NCBI RefSeq assembly: GCF_008122265.1
Contig: NZ_CP043042.1
Coordinates: 1,116,001-1,180,000 of the forward strand
Length of the DNA: 64,000 bases
Direction of reading: 5' to 3'
Source of the DNA: Marinobacter fonticola
Lineage (GTDB): Bacteria; Pseudomonadota; Gammaproteobacteria; Pseudomonadales; Oleiphilaceae
Shown here: piece by piece, positions 1-7,610 of the stretch
Layout of the letters: the number at the start of each line of letters is the position of its first letter
How positions within the stretch are numbered: the first letter of the stretch is position 1
The notes under the pieces: model-generated
Told to the model about the DNA's origin: nothing
Seen by the model: the letters and a program-made list of their open reading frames with translations, nothing else
The model's database searches: none
Program-made: the position numbers and the translations under genes

Positions 1-482
1 CCATAAAGAAAAGCGGCAACGGCGATGCCAGGGTGAACGCGTTGGCGAAAGTCCTGGGCGTTTCACGGAACGAGTTCGCGGTGCAAACGCTCGACGAGGC
101 TTTTGCCATCTACTACCACACTGGCCTCAATTCAGGGCGCCTAAGCGCCTACAGCCGCTTTCTCGAAAAACTTGTGAACGGTGACCTTCTCGAGAAAGAG
201 AGCCAAGCGTATCTGCTGAATACCATGGAACGTATCAAGACCGGTGACAACCGGATCGTTGCCGGTCTGCCACCGGATGTCAGTTTCGCCCACAAGACCG
301 GGACCCAGTATCGCAGGGCTTGCAATATCGGCATCGCAACGCATGGAGACGGAGCCTCATCGCAACGGGTCATCATCGCCGTCTGCGCACGCGGGACCCG
401 GAATCTAACGGACACGGAACGGGCCATGCGCCAAGTGGGAGAGGCTATTACCCGGTCTGGGATCTTTAGCGAAAGCGGGTAG
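1..482 (+). CDS. Class A beta-lactamase-like serine hydrolase, 5' truncated
   Basis: This reading frame is open from the left edge of the window, so only the C-terminal part (about 160 residues) is seen. The segment HKTGTQ carries the KTG triad typical of class A beta-lactamases and related serine hydrolases, followed by strand-like segments (NIGIATHGD, RVIIAVCARG) that fit the last beta strands and a terminal helix. The SxxK nucleophile and the SDN-type motif would lie upstream of the window. A GTG at 33 could be mistaken for a start, but the family fold needs far more N-terminal sequence. The gene is convergent with sdaA, 13 bp apart. Whether it hydrolyses beta-lactams or another amide/ester cannot be told from this part. 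Confidence 0.75.
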   Translation, partial: IKKSGNGDARVNALAKVLGVSRNEFAVQTLDEAFAIYYHTGLNSGRLSAYSRFLEKLVNGDLLEKESQAYLLNTMERIKTGDNRIVAGLPPDVSFAHKTGTQYRRACNIGIATHGDGASSQRVIIAVCARGTRNLTDTERAMRQVGEAITRSGIFSESG

Positions 483-495
483 GCTGGGGGGACCT

Positions 496-1878
496 TCAGC
501 ACTCGATAATGTTGACCGCAAGCCCGCCCCGGGAGGTTTCTTTGTACTTATCCAGCATGTCTCTCCCGGTTTCACGCATCGTGCGCAGAACCTTATCCAA
601 GGACACGTAATGTTTGCCGTCCCCGCGCATGGCGATCACCGCCGCGTTGACTGCTTTTACCGAAGCAATAGCATTGCGCTCGATACAGGGAATCTGCACC
701 AGCCCACCGATGGGGTCGCAGGTCATGCCGAGATGGTGTTCCAGGCCAACCTCCGCCGCATTCTCTATTTGGTCCGGAGAGCCGCCGGTGGCAGCCGCCA
801 GACCGGCCGCGGCCATGGCGCAGGCGGAGCCGACTTCCCCCTGGCAACCAACTTCCGCACCGGAGATTGAAGCGTTCTCCTTACACAGGATGCCGATGGC
901 GCCTGCCGTCAGCATAAAGCAGATAATCCCCTCTTCGTTCGCTTGGGGGCAGAAACCTACGTAGTAGTGCAGGACCGCCGGAATAATACCCGCCGCGCCG
1001 TTGGTGGGGGCCGTCACAACACGTCCGCCCGCGGCGTTTTCTTCGTTGACTGCCAGCGCATAGAGATTAATCCAGTCCATGGCGCTTAAGGCAGGCGAGA
1101 TAAGATCCACTCGTTGCTTGTCGTTCAGCGACTGATAGAGCGAGGCGGCTCTGCGCCTGACCTTGAGGCCGCCGGGCAACTCGCCATCGTTGTGAATGCC
1201 ATTTTGCACGCAGGCTTGCATGACCTCCCATATGTGCAGGATTTCCGAGCGAATCTCGGATTCCGAACGTCTGACCCGCTCGTTGGCCATCATTACCTCG
1301 GCGATCGAGCGTTGGTGGTTCCGGCAGTGCTCCAGCAATGTCTTCACACTGTCGAAGGGGTAGGGCAGCGGTGTGTCGTCTTCGACAATGCGCTCGGCGC
1401 CTGTGGCGTTCTCGTCTACAACGAAACCGCCCCCGACAGAGTAGTAAGATTTTTCGCTACAAATCTGCCCTTGCGGGTCGAAGGCGGTGCAAGTCATGCC
1501 GTTAGGATGGTAGGGCAGACTATCGTGACGGTTGTATATCAGGTCGTCCCGGACATCGAAGGGAATCGTATGCTCGCCGAGCAGGTGTACGTTTGGCGAC
1601 TCCTGAAGACGCTCCATACGCGAGGCCACACACTCGGGATCGACCTGGTCCGCCCGCTCGCCTTCCAGGCCTACGATGACCGCGGGCCCCGTGCCGTGGC
1701 CTTTGCCGGTGGCGCCGAGCGACCCGAAAAGCTCGACACGAACGCGCGCTACCCGGGCGAGCAGATCTTCCCGCTTCAAGCTCTCGGCAAACCGGCGCGC
1801 GGCTTCCATCGGCCCGACCGTGTGAGAACTGGACGGCCCGATGCCGACCTTGAACATATCGAACAGACTGATTGCCAC
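496..1878 (-). CDS. sdaA: L-serine ammonia-lyase (L-serine dehydratase), single-chain iron-sulfur type
   Basis: Cytosolic enzyme converting L-serine to pyruvate and ammonia using an oxygen-sensitive [4Fe-4S] cluster. The 460-residue length matches the single-chain bacterial type (alpha and beta domains fused). The N-terminal beta domain has the SSSHT motif (residues 16-20). The C-terminal domain has the cysteine-bearing segments [12 protein letters not shown] and [12 protein letters not shown] that supply cluster ligands, plus the [13 protein letters not shown] serine-binding loop. The ATG start opens directly into [20 protein letters not shown], as in the family. It stands alone on the minus strand and no specific regulatory site was recognised upstream. 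Confidence 0.95.
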   Translation of the reverse strand: MAISLFDMFKVGIGPSSSHTVGPMEAARRFAESLKREDLLARVARVRVELFGSLGATGKGHGTGPAVIVGLEGERADQVDPECVASRMERLQESPNVHLLGEHTIPFDVRDDLIYNRHDSLPYHPNGMTCTAFDPQGQICSEKSYYSVGGGFVVDENATGAERIVEDDTPLPYPFDSVKTLLEHCRNHQRSIAEVMMANERVRRSESEIRSEILHIWEVMQACVQNGIHNDGELPGGLKVRRRAASLYQSLNDKQRVDLISPALSAMDWINLYALAVNEENAAGGRVVTAPTNGAAGIIPAVLHYYVGFCPQANEEGIICFMLTAGAIGILCKENASISGAEVGCQGEVGSACAMAAAGLAAATGGSPDQIENAAEVGLEHHLGMTCDPIGGLVQIPCIERNAIASVKAVNAAVIAMRGDGKHYVSLDKVLRTMRETGRDMLDKYKETSRGGLAVNIIEC

Positions 1879-2066
1879 GCGAGACTCTCCCTAACACCTG
1901 GGATTAGCGTACACCTGTATTTGGGGTTGGGCTAATGGTGCAGTCGTTGGCTGTGTTCGCCGTTGGCAAAAGCGGCTTTCACGGCGGCGAGGGGGGGAGG
2001 CTACTCATACAGGGTGCTGGTGAGCGGATCGAACCGCTCCGATGGTACCCTCCCCAGACCGCTCAG
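1879..2066. other. Intergenic region with a 28-nt hairpin-bearing repeat copy
   Basis: No gene is supported here. At 2013-2040 lies a sequence with a perfect 6-bp hairpin (GAGCGG 2022-2027, CCGCTC 2034-2039). It matches 22 of 28 positions with a same-orientation sequence at 4119-4146, on the other side of the sbtA-like/lysR pair. There is no T-run, so it is not an obvious terminator. Its loop resembles a tRNA T-arm, but the rest of a tRNA is absent. Confidence 0.4.
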
Positions 2067-3011
2067 TCAGGATCCCGCAAGCCACTCCCACAGACGATGG
2101 TAAAGCGGAATGCCCACCAACACATTAAATGGGAACGTCAGCCCCAGCGAAGCAAGCATCGCCAACCCGATATTGGCCGAAGGAATGGCGGCCCTGACGG
2201 CGACAGGGGCTGCGATGTAGGAAGCGCTGGCTGTCAAAGTGGCGAGAATGACGGCGGAGCCCGCAGGCAAGCCAAGCCAGAGAGCCATCATCAGCCCGAA
2301 ACTGGAGAGGATCGCCGGCGCCGCCAACGCAAATATAACGAGCCGGCCCTGCATGAGCCCCACATTGCGCAGCGTTTCGGCGGCTACCAGGCCCATTTCC
2401 AAAAGAAACAGCGCCAGAACACCTTGGAAAGCGCTGGTGTACAGCCCCGTGACGGACTTGCCAGCGTCGGGCCCGTAAAGCCAGCCGATCAGGACGCCCC
2501 CGACCAGCAGAATAACCCCGCGATTGGTTAGAGTTTCATGCCACAAACCGGTCGGTTGGCCGGCTTCGGCATCTCGGCTGAAGTGACGGTAGAGCATGAG
2601 GCCCAGTAGGATGGCCGGCAACTCGAGTAAGACAAGGTAAAGGGTGACTTGGCCGCCGGTGACAAGCTCGTGAGCTTCAGTATATGCCAGAGCGACGGCG
2701 AATGTCCCGGCGCTGACGGAGCCATAATGGGCCGCCAGGCTGGCGCTGTCGGCCAACGACAGCCGCACGAGAAAACGCACGGTAGGGAAGACCAGCAGCG
2801 GAATGAGAACGCCCAGCAAGGTGACGCCCAGCAGTTCGATAAGGAGTTGGCCGCTCAGCGCACCGTGTAGCGCCATACCCCCTTTGAGTCCGATGGTCAG
2901 CATCAACAGCAGGCTCAGAATATCGTAGGCTGCCTTGGGAATGGTCAGGTCAGACCGAACGACGCCGGCGACCAGACCCAGCAAAAAAAACATGACGACA
3001 ATATCCGGCAT
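2067..3011 (-). CDS. Sodium-dependent bicarbonate transport family permease (SbtA-like)
   Basis: A 314-residue polytopic inner-membrane protein of the SBT (formerly DUF897) family, whose cyanobacterial members import bicarbonate with sodium. In heterotrophs the substrate is not settled. The sequence is almost entirely hydrophobic helices, beginning MPDIVVMFFLLGLVAG, with an inverted-repeat architecture and an internal GLKGGMAL segment. The open frame extends to 3062, but the ATG at 3011 is preferred because a GAGGAAG ribosome site sits at the right distance upstream and family members begin near this point. It is divergent from a LysR regulator across an AT-rich gap, so that regulator probably controls it. 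A PII-like SbtB partner is not seen nearby. Confidence 0.82.
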   Translation of the reverse strand: MPDIVVMFFLLGLVAGVVRSDLTIPKAAYDILSLLLMLTIGLKGGMALHGALSGQLLIELLGVTLLGVLIPLLVFPTVRFLVRLSLADSASLAAHYGSVSAGTFAVALAYTEAHELVTGGQVTLYLVLLELPAILLGLMLYRHFSRDAEAGQPTGLWHETLTNRGVILLVGGVLIGWLYGPDAGKSVTGLYTSAFQGVLALFLLEMGLVAAETLRNVGLMQGRLVIFALAAPAILSSFGLMMALWLGLPAGSAVILATLTASASYIAAPVAVRAAIPSANIGLAMLASLGLTFPFNVLVGIPLYHRLWEWLAGS

Positions 3012-3119
3012 AACTGACTTCCTCGCGTAATTAATAACCGCGCCACTGTAGCCCGTCGCCATAATTGATAAAAATAAATAAAATATTTAGAGAAATAGAT
3101 AATTGGCTATACTGCTTTT
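3012..3119. promoter_or_regulatory. AT-rich divergent promoter region between permease and lysR
   Basis: A very AT-rich 108-bp gap separates the two divergent starts. A TATACT hexamer at 3108-3113 lies only 6 nt before the lysR ATG, which would place the transcript start at or next to the start codon; no Shine-Dalgarno sequence is present there. LysR proteins usually bind such divergent spacers, but I could not fix a T-N11-A operator with confidence. Confidence 0.4.
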
Positions 3120-4082
3120 ATGAAAACACGACAGCTCACCTTTCGCCTGCTCCAGGTTTATGCCGACGTCATCCAATCCGGATCGATCACGGCAACGGCG
3201 GCGCGCCTTCACCTCACGCAACCGACGGTGTCGCAGCAGCTCAAACGCCTGCGGGAAATCGTGGGTGAGCCACTGATCAGTACCGAGGGCGGTGTCCTCG
3301 TCCCCACGGATGTGGGGAAAGCTTTGTATCAACTCAGTCAGGATCTCCTGAGCCGCGTGGATGTCTTCAGCCAGTATTTGGACGAGTATCGCAGCGGCGA
3401 GCGGGGTCACTTCAGCATCGGCCTGGTCAGTACCGCGCAATACGTGTTGCCGCGCCTACTGGGCCCCTTCAGCAAGGCGCATCCGCAGATAGACGTCACT
3501 GTGGAGGTGGGTAACCGGCAGCAGCTGCTGGATCGTTTCGAACGGCATGAGGATGATCTCTACGTCTTCAGCCACCCGCCTGCAGGAGAGGAGACGCTCG
3601 CCGTGCCGTTCCTGAGCAACCCGCTCGTCGTCATCGCGCCGCAAGATTCGCCTTGGGCTACCGGCCAGGCGTTGTCGCTACACGAGCTCAAGCGCGAACG
3701 CTTCCTGCTGCGCGAGCACGGTTCCGCCACGCGCCACCTGTTCGATGTATGGTTGCAGCGTCGGGGCATCACCCTGGAATCGACGCAGCAGATCGCCAGC
3801 AACGAGGCCATCCGAGTCGCCGTCGCCTCGGGAATGGGGCTGGCCGTGCTTTCCCGGCACGTCTTGCTGGACTCCACATCTGGCGTCGTGGAACTACCCG
3901 TCGACGGCTTCCCGCTAGAGAGCCAATGGCAGTTCGTCGTTCGCCGGCAACGGCGCCTGCCACCGGCCGCCCACCGTTTTCTCGTCTTCGCCCAAACCCA
4001 GCTCGGTGCCGAGTTTGGCGAGCAGCAGGGTGAAGCCGCGCTTGCAAGTTTACTGGCGGCGCTTGAAAGCCAGACGGCTTAA
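3120..4082 (+). CDS. LysR-family transcriptional regulator
   Basis: A 320-residue DNA-binding regulator with the standard two-part layout: an N-terminal winged helix-turn-helix (GSITATAARLHLTQPTVSQQ at about residues 19-38, then LKRLREIVGEPL) and a C-terminal periplasmic-binding-like effector domain (FSIGLVSTAQYVLPRLLGPF onward). The length is normal for the family. It is divergent from the SbtA-like permease, the classic arrangement for a LysR protein controlling its neighbour. In autotrophs, LysR proteins of the CbbR/CmpR group regulate inorganic carbon uptake; whether this one senses a related metabolite is inference. The predicted promoter suggests a nearly leaderless message. Confidence 0.9.
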   Translation: MKTRQLTFRLLQVYADVIQSGSITATAARLHLTQPTVSQQLKRLREIVGEPLISTEGGVLVPTDVGKALYQLSQDLLSRVDVFSQYLDEYRSGERGHFSIGLVSTAQYVLPRLLGPFSKAHPQIDVTVEVGNRQQLLDRFERHEDDLYVFSHPPAGEETLAVPFLSNPLVVIAPQDSPWATGQALSLHELKRERFLLREHGSATRHLFDVWLQRRGITLESTQQIASNEAIRVAVASGMGLAVLSRHVLLDSTSGVVELPVDGFPLESQWQFVVRRQRRLPPAAHRFLVFAQTQLGAEFGEQQGEAALASLLAALESQTA

Positions 4083-4245
4083 ACGAGCAGGTCGGACTTA
4101 GATAGAAAAACCGCGTAAGGTGCTGGCGAGCGAAGTGAATCGCACCAATAGCTGCTTTGACACGATGCGAGGGGCAGGTTAGGCTTCGAACGCGGCCAGG
4201 GAAGAGGTCTGCTCACCCAAATCAACGTGAATGGAAGCACTCATA
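4083..4245. other. Intergenic region with second copy of the 28-nt repeat
   Basis: No gene is supported. The stretch 4119-4146 matches 22 of 28 positions with 2013-2040 in the same orientation, so the two copies bracket the permease/lysR pair. The ribosome site for the next gene (GGAAG) lies at 4233-4237. Confidence 0.35.
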
Positions 4246-4824
4246 ATGACGCATATATTCGCAGCCGGCATCCTGGCTGCAATGCTCTTCGCTCTGCCTA
4301 AAGCTGATGCCTTGGCAGCGGAGCTGAACCAATTCGAGCCTGTCGAACCCCGAGCCGAAACACCGACGATCACCATCAACGCTACCGCCCACCCAATACG
4401 CCTTCCGCTGCAATCCCTTGCCAACACACTGTTCCTCGGCGACAACGGCGAGATCATCAATTACACCCCGACCAAAGGAATTTACGCCAGCGTGGTCACT
4501 CCGGACGAATGGGGGAACCCTAGTATTCCGCTAGGCAAACTGCCGGAATACATTTTCGAAGAAGACACAGCAGCCGTCGGCGACGCTGAGCTCAAGGAAG
4601 ATATTCGAGGGATCAGCCGTATCGTTCTTGAACCGAGGGACGAGAAGAAGATCGGCAAAATGGTGTTAGGCGATACCACGGTCTATATCGCGTATAGCCT
4701 ATCGAAAACAAATCTGATGCTGGTCTCGCCGGACAAGCCCAATCTCTACAGTCATATCGTTGTGGACGGCTTTACCTGGGACGAAATCGTCGACGACATC
4801 CTGAAAGGAATCGGGAGCAAGTGA
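4246..4824 (+). CDS. Hypothetical exported protein
   Basis: I do not recognise this 192-residue protein. The start at 4246 is chosen because GGAAG lies 8 nt upstream; an upstream in-frame ATG at 4231 lacks one. The N-terminus (MTHIFAAGILAAMLFALPKADALA) looks like a cleavable signal peptide, so the product is probably periplasmic. The mature part is hydrophilic with alternating strand-like segments (KMVLGDTTVYIAYSLSKT, NLYSHIVVDGFTWDEI). No cysteine or obvious catalytic motif is seen. It sits 1 nt before the next unknown gene, so the two form a short operon. Function unknown. Confidence 0.7.
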   Translation: MTHIFAAGILAAMLFALPKADALAAELNQFEPVEPRAETPTITINATAHPIRLPLQSLANTLFLGDNGEIINYTPTKGIYASVVTPDEWGNPSIPLGKLPEYIFEEDTAAVGDAELKEDIRGISRIVLEPRDEKKIGKMVLGDTTVYIAYSLSKTNLMLVSPDKPNLYSHIVVDGFTWDEIVDDILKGIGSK

Positions 4825-4825
4825 C

Positions 4826-5164
4826 ATGCTATCAACGGAAAAGGACAATCTGCTAACCGTTATCGAGATTTTGTTTGACGGCGAACATAGTCAGTTTGCC
4901 GCGCTCAAGGATCAGTTCACGGAAGAAACTGCAGAACTCGTTGAACAAGCGATGGAAGAGTTGATCAAGTGCAACGAGCGCATGAAATCATTGGTTACGG
5001 GCCTAGTAGGCGGCGCCAAAGTCTTCGCGCGAGGTTGGTTGAGGCAGAATCTCGACAAGGTTTCCAGGGCACTTGAGGATAGGCGCCTACAGTTTGATGG
5101 CATGGCCTGTCGAGTGCAGGTTGCTGCGAATTTTAAGCGGGCTATTTATATGTCGGCGTTTTAA
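4826..5164 (+). CDS. Hypothetical small helical protein
   Basis: A 112-residue protein I do not recognise. A GGGAG ribosome site lies 8 nt before the ATG, and the preceding stop codon is one base away, so it is co-translated with the exported protein upstream. The first ~90 residues are charged and predicted helical (TEETAELVEQAMEELIKC), suggesting a coiled-coil or helical bundle. The last ~20 residues (CRVQVAANFKRAIYMSAF) are different in character and precede an AT-rich, gene-poor stretch, so the reading frame may be a truncated or frameshifted end of a longer gene. No function is proposed. Confidence 0.6.
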   Translation: MLSTEKDNLLTVIEILFDGEHSQFAALKDQFTEETAELVEQAMEELIKCNERMKSLVTGLVGGAKVFARGWLRQNLDKVSRALEDRRLQFDGMACRVQVAANFKRAIYMSAF

Positions 5165-5475
5165 GGGAGGCAATGAATCATTGGTTTCGTGACGCCTCAT
5201 CAATTAACGTTTCATTAACTACCTCCCCCTTTTGTTTATCTGTCGGGTTCGGTGCTGATTACGCAGCGGTTGTCAACGTTGGTTATTCGAGCGAGACTGG
5301 GTATTCTTCGCCTTGCTAGAGTGAGCTGACATACTATCTGGTCGTCTGTTCAAGAGTACACCTATTTGAGGCAGCTTGAGCGATATAATAAGTACAGTGG
5401 ATGGTCCTGAGCTCTTGTTGAGACAGTATTAGTGTACTATAGATATAAAAAGGACTTCATCAGGGAAGGTGCTTT
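5165..5475. other. AT-rich gene-free stretch before tcmP
   Basis: About 310 bp with visibly lower GC than the flanks and no plausible reading frame. It holds a near-match to a LexA site (CTG-N10-CAC at 5346-5361, last base wrong) and a plausible promoter for tcmP at 5415-5443. Nothing else is recognisable. Confidence 0.4.
5415..5443 (+). promoter_or_regulatory. Predicted sigma-70 promoter of tcmP
   Basis: TTGTTG at 5415-5420 and TATAGA at 5438-5443 are separated by 17 bp. This puts the transcript start near 5450, just before the GGGAAGG ribosome site of tcmP. Judged by eye only. Confidence 0.4.
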
Positions 5476-6588
5476 GTGCCTAATAACAATTTTTTTGAAC
5501 GTGGATTCGATGATAAGACGAGTATCAAGCTCGGCTTGTACGAAAGTTATTTAACAGAATTTTTAGGTGTTTGGGTTGCTTCTTCGTTCGGAGAAAGAGC
5601 ACCGAAGGAAATTGATATATATGATTTCTTCGCAGGTCCAGGAGTGGATGGAGAAGGTGTCCCAGGCAGTCCTATGGTTGCCTATGAAGTTATCGCTAAA
5701 TATGCAGATCGACTTGCTGCATCAGGGCAAAGAATCAGATTATGGCTCAGTGATATCGAAAAAGGTCGGGTTGCTTCTTTAAGATCGTTATTCTCGAACA
5801 GATCTGAGTGGCCATCAAATACTTCGATTGAAATTCACGAAATGGATTTCCGAGATGCGCTCAATGCCAACCAGGCTCGGCTAGGTAAAATTCCTGCGCT
5901 TATATTTGCTGATCAATTCGGTGTGAAATACATAACCCCAGATATCTTCCAAAAGCTGGTTGCTTTGAAGGCGACCGATTTAATATTTTTCATTAGCTCA
6001 TGGACTCTTAACCGCTTTTCAGATCATGAGAATATAAAAAAATACCATCAAGGCATTGGCGATCACCTGAAGGATACTAAAGCTGAACACGTTCATCGAA
6101 AGGTTAAGGACTATTATCAGTCACTGGTACCTAATGGACGTGAGTACCATTTAGCTCCATTTTCGATGAAGAAAGGAGCGAACGTTCACGGCATTATCTT
6201 TGGTACTAGCCACATTGCGGGAATGCGGAAATTTTTGAATGTCGCCTGGAAGATTGATACTGATCGGGGAGAAGCCGACTTCGATATAGATGACGATCGG
6301 CTCATTGATGATAGCCACCAACTGGATATGCTGGGTGATGATCGGGCACCAAAAAAGGTAGAGCTGTTCCAGGAGGAGCTCCGAGACGCCATTCTTTCTG
6401 GCAGACTCGGAAGCGATAAAGCTGTTCACGAGTTCTCGATATATAGCGGCTTTCGTCCTACAGAGCATGCGAGGCCGGTTGTTGACCAGCTTCGTAAGGA
6501 CGGTTTGTTGGTGGTCAATGGTGGTAGAATCAGGTTAGGGGACGCCTGCTGCAAATCTCCCCGTCGTTTTATCGTAACTGAACAGTAG
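5476..6588 (+). CDS. tcmP: Three-Cys-motif partner protein TcmP
   Basis: A 370-residue protein of the TcmP family, named only for its constant association with a three-cysteine protein, which is the next gene here. The GTG start is set by GGGAAGG a few bases upstream. The N-terminal half looks like a Rossmann methyltransferase-type fold: DFFAGPG (residues 50-56) resembles motif I, LSDIEKG (Asp93) the acidic end of strand 2, and FADQFG (146-149) stands where many relatives have a DPFG-type motif, as I recall. The C-terminal ~80 residues (LFQEELRDAILSG, VHEFSIYSGFRPTEHA) look like a winged-helix-type domain. The gene is AT-rich in third positions compared with neighbours, which suggests transfer. 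It overlaps the convergent DUF5131 gene by 20 bp. Biochemical role unknown. Confidence 0.85.
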   Translation: MPNNNFFERGFDDKTSIKLGLYESYLTEFLGVWVASSFGERAPKEIDIYDFFAGPGVDGEGVPGSPMVAYEVIAKYADRLAASGQRIRLWLSDIEKGRVASLRSLFSNRSEWPSNTSIEIHEMDFRDALNANQARLGKIPALIFADQFGVKYITPDIFQKLVALKATDLIFFISSWTLNRFSDHENIKKYHQGIGDHLKDTKAEHVHRKVKDYYQSLVPNGREYHLAPFSMKKGANVHGIIFGTSHIAGMRKFLNVAWKIDTDRGEADFDIDDDRLIDDSHQLDMLGDDRAPKKVELFQEELRDAILSGRLGSDKAVHEFSIYSGFRPTEHARPVVDQLRKDGLLVVNGGRIRLGDACCKSPRRFIVTEQ

Positions 6589-7312
6589 GAATCATATCCC
6601 AATTGCGGCCGGACAACTCCCGGCCGTTTTTCTTCTTCGAGCGGCGAACGCCATCAGCCCCCCAGTTTCCCCACTGCTTAAAAAAGAAAGGCACTCCGGC
6701 CTTGAGGCATTGATCTCTTACGCTCAAGGCCCACTCGGCTTTCATTGGTCTTGCCTTCGCCCCGGATTCCCCCCCAACAATCACCCAGTGAATGCTATCT
6801 AGGTTGATTCTTCCCAGATCCTCGAGCAGTGGCTCGACTGAGAGAAAGCGTGTCTCTGAGGATACCTGTCTGAGCAAATCGACCCGAGGGAGGCCGTACT
6901 TTTTATCCTCGACAGAAACGCCCATCCAGGCATTCGCCGGGATGCCCCTCCCCCTTGAGTAGTCCACCATGCGCTCTGCTCGCTTGGTTAGGATTTGGAA
7001 TACGTGCTGCGGGCAGCGTTCAATCACGCTCATCACTGAGTCGATGTACGAGAACGGAACTTCCTCATGAAAGAGGTCACTCATAGAGTTGACGAAATAG
7101 GTGGTCGGCTTGGATCGTTGTAACGGCTGTCCAAGTCTCTCCGGGTGTAACGACACCGCGAAACCGTTCTCATAACCGTTGGCGCCCATGGCTTGCAGCC
7201 TCTTCGCCATGGTTTCGGCATAGCAGTGTTTGCAACCAGGTGACACTTTGGTGCAGCCGGTTACCGGGTTCCATGTTTGTTCGGTCCACTCAATCCCTGT
7301 TTGCGTCGCCAT
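6569..7312 (-). CDS. DUF5131 (phage Gp37/Gp68 family) three-cysteine protein, partner of TcmP
   Basis: A 247-residue protein of the DUF5131/Gp37-Gp68 family. The start MATQTGIEWTEQTWNPVTGC is canonical. Cys20, Cys27 and Cys30 (C-x6-C-x2-C, in TKVSPGCKHCYA) form the motif that gave TcmP its name and look like a radical-SAM type cluster site with an enlarged first spacing. Further conserved-looking blocks are FVNSMSDLFHEEVP, QILTKRAERM, WMGVSVED, FLSVEPLLEDLG and WVIVGGESG, which fit a TIM-barrel enzyme; the C-terminal GRNWDMIP also matches the family. AAGGA lies at ribosome-site distance. A perfect LexA box sits 15 bp upstream, so expression is probably DNA-damage inducible. Radical-SAM chemistry on nucleic acid is inference. 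Confidence 0.88.
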   Translation of the reverse strand: MATQTGIEWTEQTWNPVTGCTKVSPGCKHCYAETMAKRLQAMGANGYENGFAVSLHPERLGQPLQRSKPTTYFVNSMSDLFHEEVPFSYIDSVMSVIERCPQHVFQILTKRAERMVDYSRGRGIPANAWMGVSVEDKKYGLPRVDLLRQVSSETRFLSVEPLLEDLGRINLDSIHWVIVGGESGAKARPMKAEWALSVRDQCLKAGVPFFFKQWGNWGADGVRRSKKKNGRELSGRNWDMIPTVQLR

Positions 7313-7326
7313 GGTAGAAATCCTTT

Positions 7327-7342
7327 CTGTATATATATACAG
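7327..7342. promoter_or_regulatory. LexA-binding SOS box
   Basis: CTGTATATATATACAG is a perfect match to the gammaproteobacterial LexA consensus (CTG-N10-CAG with the alternating TA core) and is a perfect palindrome. It lies 15 bp upstream of the DUF5131 start codon, so bound LexA would block the core promoter or the start of transcription. Confidence 0.85.
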
Positions 7343-7419
7343 TTATTTTGGTATTCGCTTGGTCAAAATTCAATGTTTGGCCGGAATTTTAGGCTGCTTA
7401 CGCCGGTTTGGAAAATGTT

Positions 7420-7443
7420 AAAGACTGTAACTAAAGTCTTTTT
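7420..7443 (-). terminator. Possible weak intrinsic terminator downstream of the PACE gene
   Basis: A 7-bp stem (AAAGACT 7420-7426 with AGTCTTT 7435-7441) and an 8-nt loop, with short A/T runs on both sides. It lies in the gap between the PACE gene and the DUF5131 promoter. The stem is A/T-rich, so strength is uncertain. A separate perfect 8-bp hairpin with a 3-nt loop is at 7507-7525. Confidence 0.35.
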
Positions 7444-7610
7444 GCTCTGAATCTTTGACGACTCGTTATACCGACGAAAGCATGGCCATATTGTGCTTCG
7501 TTGTCGAGTTTCCGATTCGGAAACTACCGGGCGGCATTCCATGTGCGGAAGCGCCCGCTGGCGCAGTAACATTCTGTTCCTTGCTGATCTTAAATTGGCG
7601 CATCAGGGCT

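Noticed and set aside
1114..1935. 273-codon open frame on the plus strand
   Set aside because: Antisense shadow of sdaA, which has full motif support.
2000..2070. tRNA-like T-arm (GAGCGGATCGAACCGCTC)
   Set aside because: Only a single stem-loop is present; no acceptor, D-arm or anticodon arm can be folded around it.
1935..2531. 198-codon open frame on the plus strand
   Set aside because: Mostly antisense to the SbtA-like permease; its translation is a Gln/Arg-rich low-complexity chain.
5165..5475. Possible small gene upstream of tcmP
   Set aside because: AT-rich with frequent stops in all frames and no ribosome site before a usable start.
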